A stretch of DNA of 64,000 bases, taken from positions 49,641 to 113,640 of the forward strand of contig CAYLUN010000010.1 in assembly GCA_964386865.1 (NCBI GenBank). Reading direction: 5' to 3'. This stretch comes from CAYLUN01 sp964386865. Its GTDB lineage: Bacteria; Verrucomicrobiota; Kiritimatiellia; RFP12; UBA1067. Numbering within the stretch: the stretch's first letter is position 1; every line of letters begins with the position of its first letter. Below, in pieces: positions 36,109-43,942 of this stretch. Under the pieces are notes generated by a model, which ran no database searches, was not told the origin of the DNA, and saw nothing but the letters and a program-made list of their open reading frames with translations. The position numbers and the translations under genes were made by a program.

Positions 36109-36375
36109 ATGAGAAGCATGGTTACCATCGACAAGGCGGGGCGGATGGTGCTTCCGCAGGGTGTGCGCAAACAATTCGGCCTGCGCACGGGATCGTCTCT
36201 TGACCTGCACATCACGTCCGACTCCATCATCCTCTATCCCGTTGAAACAAGAGCGGCGCTGACTCAAGAAAATGGACTCTATGTGCATGAAGGCAAGCCG
36301 GACGGCAAGATTCTGGATGCAGTCGAGTCTGCCCGTGACGAACGGAACCGTGCGGTGTGGGGAGGTTCGAGGTGA
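36109..36375 (+). CDS. AbrB/MazE-family antitoxin (VapB-like)
   Basis: An 88-residue DNA-binding antitoxin with a swapped-hairpin AbrB domain (MVTIDKAGRMVLPQGVRKQF then GLRTGSSLDLHI). The acidic C-terminal tail would wrap the toxin. The start at ATG 36109 matches the promoter at 36073 and the lack of any Shine-Dalgarno upstream. Its stop overlaps the GTG start of the PIN toxin, a standard toxin-antitoxin arrangement. Autoregulation at the promoter is likely by analogy. Confidence 0.88.
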   Translation: MRSMVTIDKAGRMVLPQGVRKQFGLRTGSSLDLHITSDSIILYPVETRAALTQENGLYVHEGKPDGKILDAVESARDERNRAVWGGSR

Positions 36376-36806
36376 AGGTGTTTGTCGATACCTCCGTGCT
36401 GGTGGCGGGTTGCGTCCGTTTACATCCGCACTTCAACCGGGCACGTCCGGTGCTGGAGTCTGCGGCGGCGAAGAAGCACGATTTCGTGATGTCCGCGCAT
36501 AGTCTGGCTGAAGTCTACTCCGTCCTGGCCAGCCTGCCGCTCACGCCTAAAATCGTTCCGGCAGAAGCCAGGCTCATCCTTGAAGCGAACATAGCACCCA
36601 ACTTCCGCAGGGTTGCGGTGACGGCGAAGATGTATGAACAGGCGATTGCCCGTTGTGTGGAGTGGGGGATGTCGGGCGGGATGGTTTACGACGCGCTCCT
36701 GCTGGAGTGTGCGCGTAGTGTCGAGGCGGATCGGATCTACACCTTCAACACGCGCGATTTTCAGCGTTTGGCCCCTGACCTTGCTCCGCGCATCGCCGCA
36801 CCGTGA
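36372..36806 (+). CDS. PIN-domain toxin (VapC-like)
   Basis: A 144-residue PIN ribonuclease. The start GTG 36372 overlaps the antitoxin stop and has GGAGG 6 bases upstream. The acidic active-site residues are in KVFVDTSVL (Asp near position 5), SLAEVYSVLA (Glu), MVYDALLLECA (Asp) and TFNTRDFQRL (Asp). It is expected to cut RNA when freed from the antitoxin. It lies between HZSalpha-like protein B and a sulfatase and is probably a horizontally acquired passenger. Confidence 0.88.
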   Translation: MKVFVDTSVLVAGCVRLHPHFNRARPVLESAAAKKHDFVMSAHSLAEVYSVLASLPLTPKIVPAEARLILEANIAPNFRRVAVTAKMYEQAIARCVEWGMSGGMVYDALLLECARSVEADRIYTFNTRDFQRLAPDLAPRIAAP

Positions 36807-36825
36807 AAGTAATGGAGGGTGAAGA

Positions 36826-38427
36826 ATGAGCGCAGGGCGTGTCCTGATAGCCGTGCTGGCGTTGGCCAACCTGTGCCGGGCGGAAGCGCCGCGGCCGAAC
36901 ATCATTTTCGTCATGGCCGACGACCTCGGCTGGGGCGATTTCCAGTGCTATAACGCGAGCGGCAAAGTTCCGACGCCGAACATCGACCGGCTGGCGCGCG
37001 AGGGGATGCGCTTCACCGACGCGCACACGCCGGCGGCTCTCTGCGCGCCGACGCGCTACGCGGTCGCGACGGGCAACTACACGTGGCGCGGGCGGCAGGC
37101 GGGCGGCACGTGGGGCTGGAGCCAGGCGCCGCAGTTCATGCCGGGACAGAAGACCGTGGGCCACTTGCTGCAAGAGGCAGGCTACCGGACGTCGCTTTTC
37201 GGCAAGCTGCACTTCGGCGGCGTCTTCCAGAAGAACGCCGCAGGTGAGTCGGACTTCACGCAGCCGATGAAGGTCGGGCCGCGCGAGTGGGGCTTCACCT
37301 ACTCCTACGTGCTGCTGGGCGGCCACCAGGCGCCGCCTTATTGCTTTTTTGAGAACAACCGCGTGGACGGCGACGCCACGAGGGTCACGGCGCTCAAAGC
37401 CGGCCCCCTCAACGGAGGCGCGATTCCCGTCGCGGGGCCGGGCCTGCCGGACTGGGACAGCCGCAAGGTCGGCGGGCGGCTGGTCGAAAAGGCCGTCGCC
37501 TTCATCGACGCGGAGCCGGGCAAGCCCTTCTATATCCACCTGTCCACGGATGGCGCGCATAGTCCCTATACGCCCCCGGACACGCTCCTTGGCACGCCGG
37601 TCAAAGGCGTTACGAAGATATCGGACAAGGCGGACATGGACTACGCCGTGGACGTCGTGGTCGGCAAGCTTGTCGAGGCGCTCGCGCAGCGGAAGCTCCT
37701 GGAGAGCACGCTCCTCGTTGTCACCAGCGACAACGGCGGCATCCCGTCCGACCGCGAGGCGTTCGGCCACGACGCGGTCGGCGGCCTGCGGGGCTCAAAG
37801 TCCTACATCTGGGAGGGCGGCCACCGCGTGCCGTTCGTCGCGATGTGGAAGGGGCGCGTTCCGGCAGGCGAGGTGCGCAACCAGCTCGTCGGCACGCTCG
37901 ACATCGTGCCGACGTTTGTCGAGCTGGCGGGCGGAGCGTTCTCCGCCGACCAGATGCTCGACAGCGTCAGCCTCGCGCCCGTGCTGCTCGGCCAGCGTGG
38001 CGACGACCGGCCCGTACGGCAGACGCTGCTGATCCAGAGCAGCCCCGGCCGCGACGCGTTTACTGAGGGCCTCGACAAGGAGGGCAAGTCCATGGCCGAG
38101 AAGCCGAAGGCCGGCGGGCGGAAGATGACGGCCGAGGAGCGCAAGAAGGCCAAGAACCAAGCGCTGAATCAAGTGGCCAAAAAAGGGGAGAAGGCCGGAA
38201 GTGACGGCATGGCCCACGCGCTGCGCGAGGGCTCCTGGAAGCTCGTCTTCGACATCGAGCACAACCAGCCTGCGGCGCTCTACAACCTCGCTGACGACCT
38301 CAAGGAACAGAAGAACCTGGTCGGAGACGAGGCCCAGAAAGAGCGCGTCGCCCGCATGGACAAGCTCTACCGCGAGATCCGCAGCTCCACGCGCAGCACG
38401 CCGGTTGCGCAGGGCCCGGACAAATGA
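36826..38427 (+). CDS. S1-family sulfatase 2, exported
   Basis: A 533-residue arylsulfatase-type enzyme. The signal peptide ends near NLCRA. The catalytic Cys is in LCAPTRYAVATGNY near residue 73 (C-x-P-x-R). Metal-binding Asp are in FVMADDLGWGD and in VTSDNGGIPSD near residue 305. The Lys/Arg-rich insert (GGRKMTAEERKKAKNQALNQ, residues about 424-445) is unusual for a secreted sulfatase and may be a linker. The enzyme needs formylglycine maturation. It follows the toxin gene by 19 bases and precedes another toxin-antitoxin module. Confidence 0.9.
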   Translation: MSAGRVLIAVLALANLCRAEAPRPNIIFVMADDLGWGDFQCYNASGKVPTPNIDRLAREGMRFTDAHTPAALCAPTRYAVATGNYTWRGRQAGGTWGWSQAPQFMPGQKTVGHLLQEAGYRTSLFGKLHFGGVFQKNAAGESDFTQPMKVGPREWGFTYSYVLLGGHQAPPYCFFENNRVDGDATRVTALKAGPLNGGAIPVAGPGLPDWDSRKVGGRLVEKAVAFIDAEPGKPFYIHLSTDGAHSPYTPPDTLLGTPVKGVTKISDKADMDYAVDVVVGKLVEALAQRKLLESTLLVVTSDNGGIPSDREAFGHDAVGGLRGSKSYIWEGGHRVPFVAMWKGRVPAGEVRNQLVGTLDIVPTFVELAGGAFSADQMLDSVSLAPVLLGQRGDDRPVRQTLLIQSSPGRDAFTEGLDKEGKSMAEKPKAGGRKMTAEERKKAKNQALNQVAKKGEKAGSDGMAHALREGSWKLVFDIEHNQPAALYNLADDLKEQKNLVGDEAQKERVARMDKLYREIRSSTRSTPVAQGPDK

Positions 38428-38432
38428 TTGCC

Positions 38433-38461
38433 TTGACTAGTCTGACCAGATTTTGTACGTT
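38433..38461 (+). promoter_or_regulatory. Promoter TTGACT-17-TACGTT, likely leaderless start
   Basis: The hexamers have 17-base spacing; the antitoxin ATG (38468) lies 7 bases past the -10 and no Shine-Dalgarno is present. This is the same geometry as the promoter at 36073. Confidence 0.6.
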
Positions 38462-38467
38462 GCAGTC

Positions 38468-38707
38468 ATGAAAAGCGTACAGAGTGTGTATGAGGCGAAG
38501 GCGCATTTATCAAGCCTGCTCGCGGAGGTGGCAAGCACGGGGGCGACGTTCGTCATTTGTAAGCATGGTCTGCCGGTCGCTGATCTTGTGCCGCACCGGG
38601 CCGTGAACGATCCGTTCGAGGTCAGGAAGTCGCTGGCCGGAGCCGAGTATCTGGCTGAGCCGACTGCTCCTCTGGCCGAAGACGATTGGCCGGAGGCGTT
38701 GCGATGA
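38468..38707 (+). CDS. Phd/YefM-family antitoxin
   Basis: A 79-residue antitoxin: SVYEAKAHLSSLLAEVASTG is the Phd/YefM N-terminal DNA-binding unit, followed by FVICKHGLPVADLVPHR. The acidic C-terminus (LAEDDWPEALR) should bind the toxin. The ATG 38468 is chosen because the promoter places the transcript start there. Its stop overlaps the toxin ATG by ATGA. Confidence 0.88.
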   Translation: MKSVQSVYEAKAHLSSLLAEVASTGATFVICKHGLPVADLVPHRAVNDPFEVRKSLAGAEYLAEPTAPLAEDDWPEALR

Positions 38708-39090
38708 TTCTGTTGGATACACATGCCTTTGTTTGGCTGGCCTCAACGCCGGAGCGGCTTTCGGAGGCCGCCCGGGCCGCTATTCGGCAACATTCATCCA
38801 CCCTTCATATCTCCAGTGTTTCAGCCTGGGAGATCGCTTTGCTTTGCAGGAAGAAGCGACTTCTTCTGCCTCTACCGCCTGAGCAGTTCATCGAGGAGGC
38901 AATCGCCCACCTCCATCTGATCGAGCTGCCCTTGACACGAAAGACGGTTTTGCATTCAGTGAGTCTGCCGCCTCTTCACAATGACCCGTTCGACCGTGTC
39001 CTGATTGCGGAGTGCCGGTTAAACCGGTTCTCCTTGGTCTCTGCCGACCGAGTGCTTCCGCGCTATCCGGATGTCGATGTCATTTGGTGA
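38704..39090 (+). CDS. PIN-domain toxin, Sll0205-like
   Basis: A 128-residue PIN toxin. ILLDTHAFVWLAS carries the first Asp, ISSVSAWEIALLCRKKRL the second acidic site, and LPPLHNDPFDRVLIAECRL the third, matching the Sll0205-type PIN family. Translational coupling to the Phd-like antitoxin is by ATGA overlap. The likely activity is RNA cleavage. It is followed by the IclR-2 promoter 21 bases downstream. Confidence 0.88.
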   Translation: MILLDTHAFVWLASTPERLSEAARAAIRQHSSTLHISSVSAWEIALLCRKKRLLLPLPPEQFIEEAIAHLHLIELPLTRKTVLHSVSLPPLHNDPFDRVLIAECRLNRFSLVSADRVLPRYPDVDVIW

Positions 39091-39111
39091 TTTTCCCGTG
39101 TTCATTTTCCG

Positions 39112-39141
39112 TTGACGCCGAATGGTTCATTAGCGTACCAT
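39112..39141 (+). promoter_or_regulatory. Promoter TTGACG-18-TACCAT for IclR-2
   Basis: The IclR-2 ATG (39148) is 7 bases after the -10, with no Shine-Dalgarno, again suggesting a leaderless message. The GTACCATCGG block recurs at the orphan promoter 23918 and may include an operator. Confidence 0.6.
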
Positions 39142-39147
39142 CGGTTC

Positions 39148-39951
39148 ATGGTAAAAAAAGAGCCCGCTTATGATGTGCCGGGACTGCGGGCCGGCATCCG
39201 GATATCAAGGTTGCTGTGCGAGTCGCCGAAGCCGCTCGGACTGGCCGAACTCTGTCAGGCGTCCGGCCTCAGCAAGCACATGGTCTACCGCTGCCTTCAG
39301 ACGTTTCTCTCCGAGGGTGTGATCGTCGAGTCGGGCGAGGGGCCGAAGTACGAGCCGTCGCTGCTCTCCTTCCACTACAACTCTCTGCCGGTGGCGCGCA
39401 TGACCGTGACCCGCGCGGCGGAAGAGCCGCTGCACGCGCTCTGGCAAGAACTCAACGAGTGCGTCTATCTGGGCGTCTTGCACGAAAACCGCATCCTCTA
39501 TCTGCTCCACCACGAGGGCGGGCGTGAGATCCGCTCCGGCGGCGGCCGCCTGGGCGGACGCTACCTTCTGCATGCGGACGGCGCGGGCAAGGTGCTCGCC
39601 GCCTATGCAGACGACGCGCTGCGCGAGAGGCTGCTCGCCGAAGGACTCGAAAAACTGACGGCCCATACGCATGCGGAGCGCAAAGGGTTCCTGGCCGAGA
39701 TGGCCCGCGTACGCAAGCAGGGGTTCGCGTTCGACAACGAGGAGTACATCAAGGGCGTCATCTGTTTTGGCGCGCCGGTCTTCGACTACGCCGGGCATGT
39801 GGCGGGCGCGATCTGCTGCTCCGTGCTGACGATCCACTTCACGGTCAAGGAACTCGAAGAGAAGATCGGCCCCAAGGTGCAGGCGACGGCGAAGCGCATC
39901 TCCGCAACCATGGGGTGGAAACTAGAGAATGCTACATGCGTAACAAAGTAA
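39148..39951 (+). CDS. IclR-family transcriptional regulator 2
   Basis: A 267-residue regulator. The N-terminal helix-turn-helix (GLAELCQASGLSKHMVYRCL, residues about 25-50) precedes the IclR sensor domain (about 85-250; GVLHENRILYLLHHEG, GFAFDNEEYIKGVICFGAPV). ATG 39148 is preferred over an upstream in-frame start because the promoter ends just before it. The last 16 bases overlap the start of HZSalpha-like protein C, repeating the regulator/target coupling seen at 33044. Its own promoter implies that it is transcribed with protein C. Confidence 0.9.
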   Translation: MVKKEPAYDVPGLRAGIRISRLLCESPKPLGLAELCQASGLSKHMVYRCLQTFLSEGVIVESGEGPKYEPSLLSFHYNSLPVARMTVTRAAEEPLHALWQELNECVYLGVLHENRILYLLHHEGGREIRSGGGRLGGRYLLHADGAGKVLAAYADDALRERLLAEGLEKLTAHTHAERKGFLAEMARVRKQGFAFDNEEYIKGVICFGAPVFDYAGHVAGAICCSVLTIHFTVKELEEKIGPKVQATAKRISATMGWKLENATCVTK

Positions 39952-42900
39952 TCACGGCCTTCGTTGTCAGCGGCTTGGCAGCACTGCTCGCGTCTCAGGA
40001 GTGCCTTGCTCAGGGGCAACCGACGCTTGCGCTCTATTCGAAGCGCGCCACGCTTCAGCAGACCCTGCTGGATACGCGCGCGGCGCTCACGGCATGGCAG
40101 AATGAACAGTCCGCCTTGAGGCCCGCGGTTCAGTGCGGCGCGTGGCATTCGGCGGAATTGACCAAACCGGATGACCCTCCGTCCGTTGATCTCGCGGCAA
40201 AAGGCACTGACGGGAAGCCGCTCTGGAGCCAGCGGCCGGAGGTGAAGGATGGCGCCGTTGTTACGTTCGGCGGCAACGTCCCAGCCAAGGCTGAGGTGTT
40301 CGGCAGGAAGATCACGGCGAAGGAGCCGGTCACCCTGACGGTCGGCCTCGGTGGCGGCGACCAAATAGACGTGTGGGTAAACGGTCGAAAAGTCGCTTCC
40401 TTAGACACGCACCTCGACTTCAAGCGGTACGGCACAAGCATGCGAATGGAGGGCGAGCGGCGCAACCAAGATTTCGTGAACCTACCGCTGAAAGCGGGTG
40501 AAAACACATTACTGGTCAGCGTGAGGCAGAGCCGCGCACCCGGCCAATTCTTCTTCACGCCCTCGCCCGACCCCGTGCAGCGGGTGTGGGAGCAGCTCCG
40601 CAAAGATTTTCCGCCCGCGAACCATCCCCTCCTCGAAGCCGTTCCTTACACGTGGTTTGAGAACAGCGGCTGGCTGGCCGCCGCTGACCCGTACGTTGAG
40701 CGCGACTTTCTGGCCGCAGTATTTGAGCGCCAGACCGCGCTGGCGGAAACCCTGCGTCCCCGGCTGGCGGCTCTGGATGCGGCCAAGGCCCCAGCTGACG
40801 ATCCTCGCTGGCTGGAGCTATGCGTGGCCGCCGCCGATGCGGAGCGTGCGCTGGACGACCTCGCGCGACTCGAAAAGGCCGTGGCGCTGTTGGATGGGGC
40901 CTATGCGTCTTATAGGGCCTATGGCTTCGCGGATAAACTCCACGCCCTTCAGCGGACCGCCCTGCGCGGGGAGCCGGTCCGCGCCGCGCTCGACGCGCTG
41001 AAGCGCCGCGCCCTGGTGCAGGAGAACCCTCTTCTCAAAAACCAGAAGATCCTCTTCGCACGCCGCTACACCTACGACTCGGCACATTACTACGACGACT
41101 ACTACCACGGGCCGACGCAGTGGGGCGGGAACCTCACCGAACTCGACCTCGCGACCGGCAAGACCCGCGAGACTGTTCCTCAACTGTCCGGCGGCATCTT
41201 TGACCGCTACGATATCTCCCGCGACGGCCAGCGCGTCCTCTTCGGCTACCGGGCTCCCAAGCCGGAAGGCTACCGCATCTGGGAGCAGAAGCTAGACGGG
41301 GGCGGCCTGCGCCAGCTCACGTTTCCGCCCGCAGACGAGGCCGAGCGCATCGCCCGTCACAGCGGGTACCCACAGGAACTGCTGGACAAAGACCCGCGCC
41401 TTTACGGCCATTGGACCGACGACATGCACCCCAGTTACCTGCCCGAAGGCCGCATCGTCTTTGTCTCCAGCCGCTCGGAGCGCACCGTGCTCTGCGGCGA
41501 CCACGCGCTGACCTGCACCTCCCTTCACCGCATCGATGCGGACGGCAAGAACCTCTACGAACTTTCTCAGGGTGCGCTCACCGAATCGACGCCCACCGTG
41601 CTCGACGACGGGCGCATCCTTTACACGCGCTGGGAATATGTCTACAAGGGAATCGCAGCCGTGCAGTCGCTCTGGGCCATGCGTCCTGACGGCACGGGCT
41701 CCGAAGAGGTCTACGGCCACAACATCGACAATCCCGGCGTTTTCTTCGCCGGCCGGCAGATTCCCGGTGAGCCGGACCACATCGTCGCCCTCGGCTGCGG
41801 GCACGAACCCTTGGCCGTAGGCTCTATCCGATTGATCGACCGCAAGAAAGACCGGCGGCTCAAGGAAGCGATGACCAGCCTCACACCCGAGGTGGAGACG
41901 CGCGGCCTGCGCGGCCTCTACCAGTTGCGCAACGGCAAATGGAGCGAAGATGTGTTCGGGCCGTTCTTCGCCGACCCGTTCCCGCTGAGCGACACGTTCT
42001 TTCTCGTCTCACACAACCCGGACAAGCGCTACAACGATGTGAATGGCTATGGGGTTTACCTGCTGGACGTATTCGGCAACCGCGTGCCGCTCTTCCAAGA
42101 TCCCGAGATGTCCTGCTTCCAGCCGATGCTCTTGGCCCCCCGGCCGGTTGTGCCGATCCTGCCGGCGATGAGCGTTCCGGCCGAGCAGGGGGAAGGGGAA
42201 GCCAAGGTGCTGCTGGTGGACCTCTACCGGAGCTTGACCAACGTGCCTCCCGGTACCGTGAAATACCTGCGCGTCCTGGAGCAGATCCCGCGCTCCTGGG
42301 CCGCGTCGCAGATACAGCCGGGGGATCGCATCTCCGGTCAGAACCCCGCGGTCTCCCTGTTCACGCACATCTGGATCGGCGTGCTGCTCGGCGTCGTGCC
42401 GGTGGAGGCGGACGGCTCCGCGTTCTTCAAGGTTCCCTCGCGCCGGAACATTTTCGTGCAGGCGCTGGACGAGAAGTTCATGGAGGTCCAGGTGATGCGG
42501 ACGTTCGTCAACTTTCAGCCTGGCGAGACGCGCTCCTGCATCGGCTGCCACGACCCGCGTGACGGCTCCCAAATGCCGGAGCGTCCGCTGGCGATGCAAA
42601 AGCCCGCCGTAGCGATCATGCCGCAGCCCGGCGACACTGGCCCGCGCCCGCTCCATTACCCGGCCGATGTCCAGCCGGTCTTGGATCGCCACTGCGTCCA
42701 GTGCCACAGCGGCGACAAGCCGAAGGGGAATCTTAGCCTGACGGGAACCTATACGGAGCACTTCAGCGAATCGTACGAGAATCTGCTGCGCAAGGGGCTC
42801 GTCCCCTTCATTCAGGAATGGACCGGGCCTGGGGCGGACAAGGGCGGGCCGCTCTATGTGGGCAACGGCTGCATGATGCACTCCGAGGCCGTTCCGCCGT

Positions 42901-43856
42901 ACACCTACGGTTCGCACAAGAGCAAGCTGATCCAAACGCTGCTCAAAGGGCATCAGAAAGTCAAACTGGAGCAGGCGGAGTTTGTCCGGCTGGTCACCTG
43001 GGTCGACGCGAACGCGCCCTTCTATGGCTCGTACTTCGGCCGCCGCAACGTCGCCGCCAAAGACAGGCCGGGCTTCCGCGCCGCGCCGACGCTGGCGTCC
43101 GCGCGCGGTGTTCCGCCGCCGTCCGTGACTGCGCCGCCAATCCAGGCGGAGTTGCTGTCCGCGTGGAAGCTCGGCGCGGGAACAAACGATGGGGTAACGT
43201 TCAACGCTCAAGTTGTCGATAAGGGCCTGCCGGAGCGCTTTGACGGCAAGGTGTTCGTCAAGGGCGTGCCCGTAGGTGAGCCGGTGGCGGTTTCCGTGGC
43301 CCTGTGGCTGCGCGCGGACGAGCTGAAGAACCGGTGGAATCCCCTGCTCTTCACAGACGGGCGGGTCACCTCCGCGTTCCACCTCAGCCTTCTCGACAGC
43401 GGCGCGCCGAACATCGCGATCAATACGGGCAACGAAAACTGGACGCATGTGTGGGCTGAAGCAACGGTAATAACCGGCAAGTGGCACCATGTCGCCGTGG
43501 CCTGCGATCCGCGCGCAGACGGCGAGGCGCGCTTCTACATCGATGGGAAACTCGCAGGCGCCAAGCGGCTGGATCTCGGAGTTCCGCTCGCGCTGGACGC
43601 CTACCGCCTCGGCGCGTGGAACGCATGGGAGAACGCGCCCGCCAACAATTTTCACGGCTCGCTCGACGACGTGCGCCTCTACCGCGGCCTGTTGACCGCC
43701 GCCGAGGTTGCCGTGCTTGCGAAGAGAGATGCAAAGACGCCCGACTGCGATGAAATCGTCAACGGACGGCGTGGCAGCCGTCCCTCCCTCGCATTGGAAG
43801 CCAAGTCTCCCGCATCTCGCGAGGGCCGGGTGCCACCCCGGCCGAGCGGAAAATGA
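39936..43856 (+). CDS. HZSalpha-like propeller dihaem protein C with C-terminal LamG domain
   Basis: A 1306-residue exported protein. ATG 39936 gives a signal peptide ending near CLAQG; an upstream GTG frame lacks it. An N-terminal beta-sandwich (about 70-190), a helical region, a PD40 propeller (about 360-690; DDGRILYTRWEY near 565) and an HZSalpha-like middle domain lead to haem sites CIGCH at 868-872 and CVQCH at 920-924. The distal module KGHQKVKLE and TWVDANAP follows. Residues about 1070-1275 form a LamG/concanavalin-like fold (GKWHHVAVACDPRADGEARF, GSLDDVRLYRG). The last 30 residues (from 43764) are translated from a palindromic repeat, so the original stop was lost or moved. Confidence 0.85.
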   Translation: MRNKVITAFVVSGLAALLASQECLAQGQPTLALYSKRATLQQTLLDTRAALTAWQNEQSALRPAVQCGAWHSAELTKPDDPPSVDLAAKGTDGKPLWSQRPEVKDGAVVTFGGNVPAKAEVFGRKITAKEPVTLTVGLGGGDQIDVWVNGRKVASLDTHLDFKRYGTSMRMEGERRNQDFVNLPLKAGENTLLVSVRQSRAPGQFFFTPSPDPVQRVWEQLRKDFPPANHPLLEAVPYTWFENSGWLAAADPYVERDFLAAVFERQTALAETLRPRLAALDAAKAPADDPRWLELCVAAADAERALDDLARLEKAVALLDGAYASYRAYGFADKLHALQRTALRGEPVRAALDALKRRALVQENPLLKNQKILFARRYTYDSAHYYDDYYHGPTQWGGNLTELDLATGKTRETVPQLSGGIFDRYDISRDGQRVLFGYRAPKPEGYRIWEQKLDGGGLRQLTFPPADEAERIARHSGYPQELLDKDPRLYGHWTDDMHPSYLPEGRIVFVSSRSERTVLCGDHALTCTSLHRIDADGKNLYELSQGALTESTPTVLDDGRILYTRWEYVYKGIAAVQSLWAMRPDGTGSEEVYGHNIDNPGVFFAGRQIPGEPDHIVALGCGHEPLAVGSIRLIDRKKDRRLKEAMTSLTPEVETRGLRGLYQLRNGKWSEDVFGPFFADPFPLSDTFFLVSHNPDKRYNDVNGYGVYLLDVFGNRVPLFQDPEMSCFQPMLLAPRPVVPILPAMSVPAEQGEGEAKVLLVDLYRSLTNVPPGTVKYLRVLEQIPRSWAASQIQPGDRISGQNPAVSLFTHIWIGVLLGVVPVEADGSAFFKVPSRRNIFVQALDEKFMEVQVMRTFVNFQPGETRSCIGCHDPRDGSQMPERPLAMQKPAVAIMPQPGDTGPRPLHYPADVQPVLDRHCVQCHSGDKPKGNLSLTGTYTEHFSESYENLLRKGLVPFIQEWTGPGADKGGPLYVGNGCMMHSEAVPPYTYGSHKSKLIQTLLKGHQKVKLEQAEFVRLVTWVDANAPFYGSYFGRRNVAAKDRPGFRAAPTLASARGVPPPSVTAPPIQAELLSAWKLGAGTNDGVTFNAQVVDKGLPERFDGKVFVKGVPVGEPVAVSVALWLRADELKNRWNPLLFTDGRVTSAFHLSLLDSGAPNIAINTGNENWTHVWAEATVITGKWHHVAVACDPRADGEARFYIDGKLAGAKRLDLGVPLALDAYRLGAWNAWENAPANNFHGSLDDVRLYRGLLTAAEVAVLAKRDAKTPDCDEIVNGRRGSRPSLALEAKSPASREGRVPPRPSGK
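43764..43845 (+). repeat. Double-hairpin palindromic repeat, copy A
   Basis: Two inverted repeats, GGACGGC-GTGGCA-GCCGTCC and GGCCGGG-TGCCA-CCCCGGCC, are spaced by about 40 bases. Copy B lies at 47522. Here the repeat is inside the 3' end of the protein C frame. Confidence 0.8.
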
Positions 43857-43942
43857 CTTTTTCAGTGAACTTGACCTGCGTCGCCCGGACGTAATTGCCG
43901 GGAGTCGGGGGGCGAGCGTCGGGCGTCCGAAAAGGGGGAGTG

